In this document: piece by piece, positions 35,561 through 46,795 of the stretch
Layout: the number at the start of each line of letters is the position of its first letter
How positions within the stretch are numbered: position 1 is the stretch's first letter
Assembly (NCBI GenBank): GCA_023653785.1
Contig: JAMKCH010035822.1
Location: 1 to 64,000, forward strand
DNA from: Ophioderma brevispina
Lineage: Eukaryota > Echinodermata > Ophiuroidea > Amphilepidida > Ophiodermatidae
Direction of reading: 5' to 3'
Length of the DNA stretch: 64,000 nucleotides
Notes under the pieces: generated by a model
Told to the model about the DNA's origin: nothing
The model's input: the letters and a program-made list of their open reading frames with translations, nothing else
Databases searched by the model: none
Made by a program: the position numbers and the translations under genes

Positions 35561-37460
35561 CCACGCAGGGCACATTATCCTAACTGGGCAAAATTTACAA
35601 GGCTACGTAGAGCTTCCAGAAGACAGCTTGGATTCTTTTTCCCCGCAGCAACCCACCCTAATAAACACCCGTAACTTATGCACTTTTTTTTGTTTTGACA
35701 CTGTCATTTTAAACATGAATTTCTCAGGTCAATCACTAGCAACGATCAACGCCTAAAGGCGAAAGTGGTCCAGTTTTGTTTTTTTGTACATTGTTGGGTA
35801 TTATTTACATAGTAGAAGGAATAGGCTTTACCTTTACCGACGCCGAGTAACTGCACATAACTTTAACACTATTTAGAAAGGTTTTCAATTTAAGAGCAAT
35901 TAATTTGTCTACCACCAATTTTTAATTTAAGCAAGATTAGATTGAGCAACACAGAATCAAAGGAAAACTCTACTTTTCCTTTGACTTCCTGGAGATGAAA
36001 GTGGTCCGTCCAACATAGGGGTTATAAAGACCAATTGCTATGAGAATTGAGATCGTTAAACATAAATGTTGAACAAGAGTGGCCCCAGCACAACACCAAT
36101 ATCCTTGGAGGGAAACTCCTGATAACCATGCCCTCTGAGAAGCTGGAACCCACTAAACATAACACGTTTGCCTGGTGTGCCCGACAGTCCCCGGAACGAA
36201 GGTTATCCATTTGCATTTAACCACCGATTACCATAGGTTTTTGTTTTTTAATTTTTAGGTGATGATAAATGAATCACTGCCCGACTTGTAGTCCCCCTGA
36301 AATCAAATCAATACCGTCAGTTTTTGATTTGAAACGTCCGGATTCAAGGCTGCCCACCATTGCGTTTTGTTGCCCCCTCACATAGACTTGTTGGCACATG
36401 AATTCCAGGGTGTAAACCCAATGCTGAATTTTTAAAAAAGCCAGCCCATTGCATGACGGTAGATCAAAGTTTTTCATCACAACCAGGCCTTTTCCAAAGC
36501 ATGTTTTCACAACCCATATGTTTATGCTAATTGGGTCCCTGTTAATTAGTCAACAAAGAACGGTTGTCCCTGTTTTTTTATACTGGACGCATTTGTGGCT
36601 TTATTTTCCACCCGTTCGGTAGCTTTAAAACCAAAGAAGACCAGCGACAAGTTGAAATATTCTTCCGAGACTCGGAGCTTATATTAAGTCGCATCAATTT
36701 TAACCTACGACCCGATATATTGTGTCCCCGTTCCGCCATCTTTTGTCGGGAAGACAACATCCTTTATTTCTCTTTACCAACCATATTCAATTCGTTCAAC
36801 CTGCCAGAAAATCCGACGCTTTTGGGAACAGCTAACTCCTGGGGAAGTAAAGTTCCAACATGGTTTCATCTGTAATGAGTAAAAAAACTAGCAAAAAGGT
36901 CATTAAAACCCTTTTTTGCAATTTTTTGATGAATCAGTAACATGGTTGTATTTGTTGTGGAACACTGAAGGAGAGAATTTTCTGTTTTTGAGGCGGGAAG
37001 ATTTTGACAACACTCCAAAACTTGTCCATGTTTAGTCCTCATATTTTTGCCCAATGAATCACTGTAGGCTTTTTTTTGGAGCACATCTTTTGACCGCCCA
37101 GTCCGGCCGGATTTTTTTTTTGTTAATTTATCCCCAGAGGGAATCGCTGGAGTTGGTCTTTTGGCTTTCTTAAAAGCCTGGCGTTTTCTTTTGGAATTAA
37201 TTTTTAATTTCAGAGTATCCAGGGTTGGCTTTGGAATTGCTTGTGTGCGGGGGAAAATTCGATTCCGTCCACACCAGGCAAAGATGTGTATCCACAAGCC
37301 GTTGTTTTTTTTTCCATGGTGGCACATTTCAAATTGTCCAAAGATCATTATCCCCATTTTGTAGTCACTACATAAGTTCATTGAATTTGTTTCTTTTGGG
37401 GGTTCCAGCTTTTTTCGTATTCTATATATCTTTACCGGCGGGGGCATGGGTGGCACATTT
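35561..37460 (-). mobile_element. CR1-like LINE, endonuclease and RT remains in noisy sequence
   Basis: On the minus strand, 37050-36870 reads TMLLIHQKIAKKGF, like the start of a LINE apurinic endonuclease. 36860-36560 contains ERIEYG and YFNLSLVFF, resembling the region before the YRPP motif. 36216-36030 contains VLGPLLFNIYV (in one frame) with NDLNSHS, matching the GVPQGSxLGPLLF..YINDL block of reverse transcriptase. Order and strand agree with the 3' end at 32195-33166 and its noisy copy at 34500-35560, so one LINE probably spans the whole. Frames shift often, mostly at homopolymers. Confidence 0.55.
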
Positions 37461-38430
37461 GTTGGTTTGACATTTTTTTGTGTGAAATGTACGCAGAATA
37501 ATATCTGCGATGCTAATTTTTTTTCCGGTAATTAATGTTATCAATGTTGATCCTGATGTGTGAGTATCGCAAGATTCATGAATGGGTAAAAATCGGGAAT
37601 GTTAGGGAGTTTTTTTCCACAAATCAGTTAAACAATTTTTATGAAAAAGGCCCAAAAAATGTTTTAAATTGCAGCCAGGCTGATAACTTTGTTTTTACTC
37701 AACTTTGATTCCAGACCTGTCCCGATTAAAAAACTCCCATTAACAATGTACCCACATAATGTTTCGAATGATTTTAAGTAATATTTTGTGTCAAGACAAT
37801 CAGAGATTCCATGTCAATCTCTACCGGACGTTAGAAAGACCGGCCACACAGCCATCTTTTTCTTGCCGATAACAACAGATGCCCAGACAGATTGAGAAAA
37901 TTGGTGGCTGCCCTCAATACAATTGTTTTTGAATTTTTCCGGGCAATTTGCTAATAAAGACCCCCCCACCACCCATTTGTGGTTTTTTTCGGTCGTTTCC
38001 TAAAGGATTAACCATACCCTGAAGACACAACTCCTGTTACATTATCAGCCCAACATGTTTTCAGCCATTCCAACCTATCTTAACCCATGCTTGTAAGCAT
38101 AAAGCGTGGAAATCTATCAATTTTTTTTTGATACTACGAAGTTTTCACAAACCAGAACAGGCTGGCCCCCATACTAACGGTGGGCGCTTGCACTTTGATG
38201 GTTTAAAAACTGCTTAAGGAAAGTAATTCATACTTATTGACGGAAGCTAGGTTGGAATCCCCCTTATGCACTCCAATTTTCTATCAGTAACAATGTAAGC
38301 ACGTCGCTTTAACATTTTATCCGCTGCCACTAAAAAAATGTCAAGCTTGGCCTTTAAACATATGCCCGCAAGGCCACCACCATACCTTTTGTGCGGGGCC
38401 GCCTCATGGACAATATCCTAACAGCTGTCC
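37461..38430. other. Noisy sequence, content not identified
   Basis: No matching clean copy in this window. No recognisable coding or repeat; many doubled bases suggest the same low base quality as its neighbours. Confidence 0.35.
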
Positions 38431-38439
38431 CCAATTTAA

Positions 38440-38575
38440 GCACATGGGTGGAAGAGGCCCAAGTTTGAGGTTACAATTGCCTTGCCCAAGTGCCACAACA
38501 CATTGGCCTCAGCCGGGACTCTAACCCAGGACCTTTTGGGAGCTGAGGCATTCGTTTGTTACCCACCTGGAAACC
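38440..38575 (-). repeat. tRNA-derived SINE, V-SINE-like motif (noisy copy)
   Basis: On the minus strand: AACAAACGAATGCCTCAGC, GGTCCTGGGTTAGAGTCCCG (B-box region), then GTTGTGGCACTTGGGCAAGG, the central motif also seen at 23340-23512. Confidence 0.55.
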
Positions 38576-38589
38576 ACACTTTTCCCTCA

Positions 38590-40790
38590 ATAAGCGACAA
38601 GATAGCTCAATTCAGGTAAAGCGCTTTCCGATTTCCGTGTATGCTCATCCATGCGGTAAAAAGAGGTGCTTTTTCCGAGCCCTGTGAAGATTCCCAGCTA
38701 TCTTGTATTTTGCCCCTGGTGACTCCGACCCTATTAACAACCTCCATATAGGGTGAAATCCAATCAAGTTGCACATATCGGAATGCGGTGGGAATACATT
38801 TGGTTTAGAAACCAATGGAATCAGTAGAGCAGCCAATATTGGAATGGAGCCCTTTGTCCCCATTTTTCTTGGTTTTTTTTTTTTTTTCCCAAACGAATGG
38901 TTTCATTTCCGATTTTCACAGATTTTTTTTCGAAAGTCACCTCTGTTTTCCAAAACCGACTCATATCCCATTCCACGGATTGATGATTGCATAGATAGAG
39001 TTTTTTTTGGAAATGCCAAATTTTGTTTATGCAAATTTGATTGTTGAAGGGGTAATTGGCAAGTTCCCCCCTCACTGACGTGCAAAGATTTTTTAGCAAC
39101 TTTATCATACCCTGAATGGCCTGTGCCATACCAAAAAAAGGGCATTTGGTCTCAAATTCTGCCTCTGCGCCCGCACACATTTCAAGACTAGTGTAGCCAG
39201 AGGTAGCGCAGATTTATAGAAATTTGTAAAGCCTATGTGAGGAATTCCTCCTTGTGTTTACATTGAAACCTGGTAAGAAAAAACACATGAAACAGCTCCA
39301 TCATTATTGTTTGAGAAAATTTTGGTCCCCCCCCCTCAGCAGGTTTTGACCCCTTTGGAAATTCCTGGGAAAAGTTTAATTTTTTGCCAATGGCACATGT
39401 TCACATACTTTTGGGGCCATATGTTAAGGACAAGGCAAATTGGAAAGGCCAATTCACTGCAAAAAGTTTTTTGAAGCAATTGAGCATAAATTCCCCCCAC
39501 AGCAGTCACCGCCACGAGCCCAAAAGAGAATCTTCATGAGATTTCGTTAGGTAATGGTCGGGTAATTACGAAAATACTGTCCAATGTCCTCAAGAAATTG
39601 CGGGTCCCCCCCCTGAACCAACCCTTTTCTGAAGAAAAACGACAAATTTGTGTTGTGCCAGAGTCACTGTCCACAAAAACCGTTTGAGAAATCATCCTTT
39701 AATTTTGATGAAATGGCGCCCAGTTTTTGAATTGGCGCCAGAAACTTTTCAGAAACAATTAAATTTGGCAGTTTAATGCCCTTTTAATTTGTAGGCGTTG
39801 GGTGGATTTCTCATGCAAGTAGAATGAAAATGAGTAGATCCCATCATCCCTGGTTCATGTTTATTAACTAAAAGAAGTTTTTTTACAACAATCAGAAACT
39901 ACTCAACCAATTTGAAGAAAGAATGTCCTTTGGCAATTGCTGTTTGTCATTGCCAAATTTTGTGAGTGACTTGATAACAACATGCTCACCCCGTTTTCCC
40001 TTAGTGTTAACACGGAAAAACCAGACCTTTTGGACCTTCATCCCCACAGAATGAAAACAAAACAAGACTTTGTCGGTGGAGTTTCTAACTCTACATAATA
40101 CAATCTTGGAAAACATAAGAACAATATCAAGAAAAGAAGACATTTCCCTGGCAAGATGCCTTTTTCCCAGAGCTGCCTAATTTTTGTTTTCAAATTATAA
40201 TTAAAACTTGTAAATATAGACCTGACTAGCCAAAATGCACGACCACTGGTTAAGAAGTGTAAATTTTGCCTGTATAAACTGTATGTAAAATTAACCACAA
40301 AAGGGTTTAAGGTTATAAAGCCCAGATTTGAAATTTTTCATTTCATTCAACTTTTTTCTTTTTTAGGGGGTGGATGTTTAATATTTCACCTCAAAATTTT
40401 TTGATTTAAATATTATTTCTCCTTTTTATTTTGAGAAAGATTTCTCAAACCGGGAAAGTGTTACTCTTTTTGTTTACTATAAAAGAAAGAGCAAGGGTAA
40501 TACCCCCTGTGTTTGTTTTTTTGTAACACGATTGCCCTGTTAGATTGCACAATAGGGAAGTGGGGAAATCCCAAAAATGTAACCTTTAAACTTAAAGTCC
40601 AACTCTGTTTTATGCTTTGATAAAATCAAAACCTTTTGCAGAATGTAGGGAATTCCCCCATAATTTTATATATGGAAAGTTGAATTGTTTTTGAATTCCA
40701 GGTGAGTTTAATTTTTGTTGAATTCAATTGGTGCAGCTAAGTTGCCAAGGTTAAATGTTTAGGCACCCAATGATCGTGGGTATGAGCAGT
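38590..40790 (+). repeat. Noisy duplicate of the Ty3/gypsy remnant at 40.84-42.8 kb
   Basis: GACAAGATAGCTCAA, TATGCTCATCCATGCG, GAGCCCTGTGA, CTGGTGACTCCGA and then the RT text recur in order at 40845 onwards. Here the frame breaks at nearly every homopolymer, yet some conserved words survive better than in the clean copy: ISRAANIGMEPFVP, PIPRIDDCIDRV near 38962-39000. It ends near 40790 in the noisy LTR part. Confidence 0.75.
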
Positions 40791-40984
40791 GTTGTACCCA
40801 CTTGGAACCACATGTTTTTTTGTTTTTTTGCCCTCAATAAAGCGGACAAGATAGCTCAAATCAGGTAAGCGCTCGAGAGACCCCAGTGTATGCTCATCCA
40901 TGCGTATAGGCGCGTGTTCGAGCCCTGTGAGATTAAGCTATCTTGTAATTTCCCTGGTGACTCCGAGCCTATGAAGCAACATCC

Positions 40985-42260
40985 TTCTAGGGTTGACTCC
41001 AATCAAGTTGCAACATATCAGGAATGAGGTGAAATACAGTAGGACACTGGAAGTAGTAGAGCAAGCAATAGTGAATAGCTCCCCGATGTATATGGTTCCC
41101 AAACCCGATAGTTCATTTCGATTTGTCAAAGATTTTCGAAAAGTCAACTTGTGTTCCAAAACCGACTCATATCAATCCCACGGATTGATATTGATAGATG
41201 CGAGTGGGAATGCAAAATTTGTTAGCAAAGTTGATTGTTGAAGGGGTATGGCAAGTTAAACTCACTGACCGTGCCAAAGAAATTCAGCCTGTTGTACGCC
41301 TGATGGCCTGTACCAACAAAAAGAATGGCATTTGGTATCAAAAATTCGCCGCACATTTTTCAAGGACTAGTGAAAAGAGTAGTCGCAGACATAAAAATTG
41401 TGAAAGGCACTGTGGATGATCTCCTTGTGTACAGTGAAACATGGGAAGACACATGAGACAGCTCCATCAACTGTTTCAGAAATTAGTTCCCAGGGCAGGA
41501 GGTTTTGACTATGTGAATTATGGTGAAAAGTGACTTTTGCCATGTGCAAATGTCACATACTTAGGGCATCTTGTAGGACAAGGGCAAATTAGGCCAATCA
41601 CTGCAAAGTTTTTGAAGTTGAAAGCAATTGAGCCCCAAATCCCCCACACCACAGAGCAAAAGAGAGATCTCATGAGATCTTAGTAGGTCGGGTTTATTAC
41701 AGAAAAAATATCCAAATTATCAGAAATTGCGGTCGCTGACCCACACCTTCTGAAGACGAACAAAACCCAAATTTGTTTGTTGTCAGAGCAATGCCAAAAA
41801 TCGTTTGAGAAAAATCAAGTCTATTTTGATGAATGCCCAGTTTTGGTTGTGCGGCCAGGACTTTCAGAAAAACATCCAAGTTGGCAGTTGATGCCTGTGA
41901 TGTTAGGCTTGTGGTGGAGTTCCTGCAAGCAGATGAAAATGATGTAGATCATCCTCTGTTATTCAAAGAAGTTTTGACAAACATCAAGAAAAACTTAGCC
42001 CTCAACAATTGAGAAAGAATGTCTGCATTGCTGTGGTATGCAAAATTTTGAAGTGTACTTGAGTATAACAGTGCACCCAGTTCTAGTGTACAGGGTCACA
42101 AATCGTTGACCTTTATCCACAAGATGAAAAAAACAAGAGAGAAATCAGAGCAACTTGTCAGGTGGAGTTCAACTCTACAAGAATACAATCTGGCCATAAG
42201 ACATATAAAGAGAAAAGAAAATGTCTGGCAGATGCCTTGTCCAGAGCTGCCTAAATTTGT
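40985..42260 (+). pseudogene. Ty3/gypsy pol remnant: reverse transcriptase and RNase H
   Basis: Decayed pol of an LTR retrotransposon. In order it shows SSPMYMVPKPDSSFRFVKDFRKVN (about 41068-41150, in one frame), KTDSY, AKFVSKVD (about 41213), WQVKLTDRAKEI, a VDDLLVYSETWED stretch around 41410-41450 (the RT active-site DD), then tether and RNase H traces: HPVLVY near 42077, LADALSRAA near 42225-42255. Several frameshifts and stops separate them, so it is inactive. RNase H is followed directly by a purine tract and LTR-like sequence; no gag and no integrase were found. Confidence 0.75.
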
Positions 42261-42433
42261 TCAGGAAAATTAGTACTACAACTTGTAATCGAGGGACTGA
42301 TAGCAAGGCAAAGAAAACATGTTAAGAAAAGTGTACAATTTGCACTGTGTAAAAACTGTAGTAAATTAACCCAAAGGGTTAAAGGTATAAAGCCAGATTT
42401 TGGAAAATTTTCATTTCATTCAAATTTTTTTTT

Positions 42434-43378
42434 AAGGGGGCTAGGATGGAGGGAGTTTGTTATATTACCTCAAATTTTGATAAAATATTATTTTCTCAAT
42501 TTTATTTGTGAGAAAAGATTTCGCACGGGAAAAGTACTTTGTTACTATAAAAGAGAGAAAGGGAATATCCCTAGTGTTGTTTGTCCAAGATTCACCTGTT
42601 AATTGCACATAAGGGAAGTGGGGATTCCCCCAAGATGTAACTTAGAAAAACCTGTAGTCAACTTGTTTATGCTTGAGATCAAAACACTTGCAGAACCTAG
42701 GGATTCCCCCACAAAGTTATATATGGAAATTGATGTGATTCAGATGATGTAATTTTGTGAATTCCAATTGTCAGCATGCAAGGTTTGTTTATGGGCTGTG
42801 CGTGGTAATGTCTATTGTAAGACTTGGGACTTATATGAAATATTGTGTATTCTATGAAGGAGAACTTGGCCAGAATATGGGTCAGCAGTTGTAATCAGCT
42901 ATACAGGTAGGGTTAAGCTGTTTTAATTACAATAATTGTAGATTTATGCTTCAAACAGTGCCATGAGTTTAGTATATTTTCAATTCCATGTGAGCCGAGT
43001 GCTGTAGTTATTCTCTGTCGTCTTTGAAGCCGAAGTGCTGGATCAAAATAGGCTCCATTGTTGCCAGATAGGAAATCGTGGTGATTACTGGACTGATTAC
43101 TGTGGCAAACTAGTGTGCGAGAGAATTATTTAACCTTGTCGTCTTGAACTGCTGGACAAAGTTACTTCAGGACTGAAGAAGATTCCCATGGAATCTTTAC
43201 CTGAGAGTTTGTGTGACTTGCATGCTGTCATTTTTGAATTCTTCGCTGTGAGGACATAGCATCGTTTGAACTGCAACGCTTCTTGTGGACATTAGGGACA
43301 TTCTTGAGGACAATAAGTATATTTTAACTACTTGTGTGTGATTTGATAATGTAATTTTGTTTTTGAATTAAAATAACA
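42434..43378 (+). mobile_element. Polypurine tract and probable 3' LTR of the Ty3/gypsy element
   Basis: AAGGGGGCTAGGATGGAGGGA at 42434-42454 is a good polypurine tract. A TG start at 42458 (TGTTATATTACC) and a CA end near 43378 bound about 920 bases without coding. The first 400 bases also appear in noisy form at 40370-40790. No 5' LTR lies in the window, so the boundaries are provisional. Confidence 0.5.
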
Positions 43379-43489
43379 TGGGTTTTTGATTAAAAATCAT
43401 TTAAATCTGTTATATTATATAAAGTTCAGATCCCTTGTGCACAAGGCTCAATTTATTTGTGTTTGAAAGGTCATATTCTGACCTTAGAA

Positions 43490-46400
43490 CGTCCTACGAG
43501 ACGTCTAACAGTGAGTGCAACAAAGTCGTAACTGCATTTCTGTCTTATGAAAAAAGTACATTCCATTAACGAACAATTTGATATACATGCTTCAACTGAC
43601 AGTCCCTCAATTTATGCATTTATAACAAGTTATTTGGGCTAAATAGGTCCCATTTGGTGATCAGTTACGACTTTGTTTGCACTCAAAATTGAACTTCTGT
43701 AACTGGTAGATAAGACTTAATTACAGTCTACGGAAAAATCATGTTTTGGCCAGTTACACGCCACCTTTATTTTCTAATTAAAGTTGTAAATCAAATAGTC
43801 CATAATAATACCGTTTTTTTTTAACATTCCCCCTAGACCCACTTTAGATATTTTTCAGAACATTACGGTGAAAATTAATAGCCTCTTAATTTATTTCTTT
43901 ACCAATGAGATAACATTGAACAAAAAGTAATCGAGAAAATCTGTTTAATGAGTTTGGAATTTTTGAAACCATGTTACATTGTAACGTACTTTACTTTGAA
44001 CCCCCACATCCATCCCTGCTTAGCGCCACAATCTAAAAGTAGTATTTTGTGTAGTCAGTGTGTTTTATTATGTGAACTGAACACAGCTAACCTGATTGTT
44101 TGTAATATATGTTCTTGTGAAAGGTATGTATACCATAAGGTTGCTTACATTTGTGATAATTTAAACAATTTATAATTTTTGTGGGTTGTCAAACATAACA
44201 GGACTGTGTGTTATTCAATTGTTAAGAAGACAAGCAACGTAACCAACACATTGGCTCCTAAAAGGACTGACGCGCGAACGATTAGTTTGAGAGATAGAAG
44301 AAGAGATAGGGGAGAAGAGAGAGCGAGAGAGAGAGAGAAGAGGGGGAGAGGCTGAGAACAGAGAGAGAGAGACCCACAGGGAGACAGAGGAAGAGAAACT
44401 GCGTCGACATTTTACATCAAGACTATTGTCAAAAAAGTAGAGTATTTCAGGAATGGTTCACTTCATGATGTGTCACTATGTTTCCTATTTTTCTATTTGC
44501 GAACTGGCCGTGTACGTCTGGTGTATGGGAAAATACATTTATTACATTGTGTGTCACTGTCATCAGTTAGCCGCAGGGCCGTGTGTATTCCGCCCACCTT
44601 ACTCAACGCTCTTCAAACTAATTACCTGTTGAGCATGTTCGCAATCTCGGTATTATTTTAAAGATGCAAAGGCCGGTTTTAAAATGAATGCAACTGAAGG
44701 TTATCACAATCATAACACTTCACTAGCAGCCCATGTTAATTTAATAGAATGTTAGTACCGAATCAAAAAAAAATCTTTCATTTCTGTCACTTAATATACT
44801 AAATGTAAAGTATCCACCGACCTAGTTCGAAGGTCAGAACACAAGATACCTTTTCTAAAAAAATATTTTTTTCATTTATAGAGACACGGTCTGGCACTGC
44901 AAGGGTATTTAAATGGAAATCCATAATCACTTTGCAAATTATCTGTCGGGTTTCAAGAAAAGCTAAGTAGAATATACGGACATCTGGTCAATCCAGTAAT
45001 TCACGGTAAAATTCAAGTGGCGGTGATTATACTAATATCATTGTGTGAATTAAAATGTAGAAGGCAACAACCATTAACATTGTTAAGAGCTTGTAGTAAA
45101 AGGAATTTATATTCACGTAGAGACTGTACCTGCGTTTTCTGTTTTTGTTTTTGTCTATTACATACTTTGCAAGGCACAAACCACCCTTGAATTAGCCGTA
45201 AGCCATAGCCTTGAGTAACGGATTTAAAGCTGAATAACCGACAAAGAAACCCCCTTACACTGTACTTACTTCGAAAAAAAAAATATAAGAAATATCTGAT
45301 TAGAGAACAGATCAGACGAAGGCGAAATGGTGAACTCAGCGTATTGGTTGCATTGTGACATCGTTGTTTTTTGGGGGACGGGTTGTCCCAACTTTTTTTC
45401 ACAATGAATCAAGTTTTATCACTTAAGTGACAAGGGTTTTCACTCCAGTTGGTGCCCAAGGGGGGGGGGGGGTTTCAGGGGAACCCACATAATGAAATCC
45501 ACTTTCCAGAGGGAATTTTGCACGAAATGTTACCACAGGTGAAGGATCATAAGACAACTCCATCAGCAATAAAAATGAGATTTTGTATTTGGGTGACAAA
45601 TTAGGGGCAAAACATGTTTTCAAAATCACGCGAAAATTGGGCAATAAAGACGGAAAAGTCAAATGAGCCTTGCGATTACATCAAACATTTTGAAAACTTA
45701 TTTATGTTGATATCTATTCTAGAAGGACCCAAATTACTTATATTTTTAACACAAACCCAGCAGTTTTTTTTTTTTTGGGGAATCTGTATATTTTTAACGG
45801 ATGTTGCAAAATCCACGTAATTTCCCATAGAGTTTGCAGTGACGGTTTGGCAAAACGTAAATGATGAATTGTTTGGTTTTCAGCACATAAAGGGTAATAT
45901 TTTTAATGTTATAATAATTGTTTTACTTAAATGCTATGTGTGAACTTATATCAGCCAAAAAAAATTTGCTTTGGTTCTCGGTTTCTTATTCTTATTTTAA
46001 AAATATTATCATGACGTCCGTTATTTTGCTGCCCAAGGGGGGGGGGGATTGGCTTGGCCGATTTTAATTATTTTCGTATGAAAAGAAGGCATTAAAAAGT
46101 CCCACACAATTACAAAAAAAAAAAGTCGGCGCAAATCCCACGCGTAAAGCGATCAGCACGAAAACAAATTTTGGGGGGTCCTAGGAACCCCCCCCCCTTG
46201 GTCACTTAAGGTTATACGTTCGGACCACTATCTTACACAAACAAAGTGTATCATATGGGGATGGGAAGTCACAACTAACACTAAAATTAAAATAATATTA
46301 CATGAAATCTCACAAAATGAGGCATTTTTTCAGACGGCACCAGATGTAGACAATTGTCTGACTTTTGTCAGGTTGTGCACATTGTCTTACCGTATGACAT

Positions 46401-46795
46401 ATGTCTATAAAATAATTTACGAATTTTTAGATGTTTACTGTGCTCGTGGTCCATCTCTCTCTCTCCAACATATAAATAAATAAAATAGTAAAGCAATTGT
46501 TTTCGGAAAGTGACAATTCAATTGGCCATAGGTCAAGCGAGTTGGGATTTTCATTTTATTATCGGTTATTGGTTCTTAAGTGACCCCGATTTACTGGGTT
46601 ATTTCATGATCAAACTCCCAAAGAAAGTGGTTATCTGGGTTGGGATCCTAGCCCCCCCCCCCCCCGCGTGGGCACCAACGGCAGACTTGTGCTTGGGCAC
46701 GTAGGTGTCAACTATATTTCGCACTTTTCAAAAATCATGGAGCAGACACTTGCCTGTTTTTAGGGAAATCGCCCTAGATCATTAAGTGAAAAATA
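43490..46795. repeat. Composite repeat blocks E and F, copy 3
   Basis: Block E at 43490-43740 and block F at about 43840-45421 and 46211-46795 follow 29195-29480 and 29820-32185 in the same order. Block F is interrupted at 45422-46210 by the element listed next. Confidence 0.7.
45422..46210. mobile_element. G-run inverted-repeat element inserted in block F
   Basis: The ends read CTTAAGTGACAAGGG and, from the right on the other strand, CTTAAGTGACCAAGGGGG. Without it CACAATGAATCAAGTT rejoins TTATACGT.CGGACC as at 31420-31450 and 56090-56120, so about 789 bases were added. G runs of 10-12 bases lie near both ends (45461, 46037, 46190). Confidence 0.65.

Noticed and set aside
36866..37456. 196-codon minus-strand open frame as a host gene
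   Set aside because: Its C-terminal part reads like the beginning of a LINE endonuclease, it is on the LINE's strand, and the surrounding base quality is poor.
23340..38575. CRISPR-like spaced repeats, bacterial operons or phage genes
   Set aside because: No regularly spaced identical repeats and no prokaryotic gene arrangement are present; introns, SINEs and LINEs make the DNA clearly animal.
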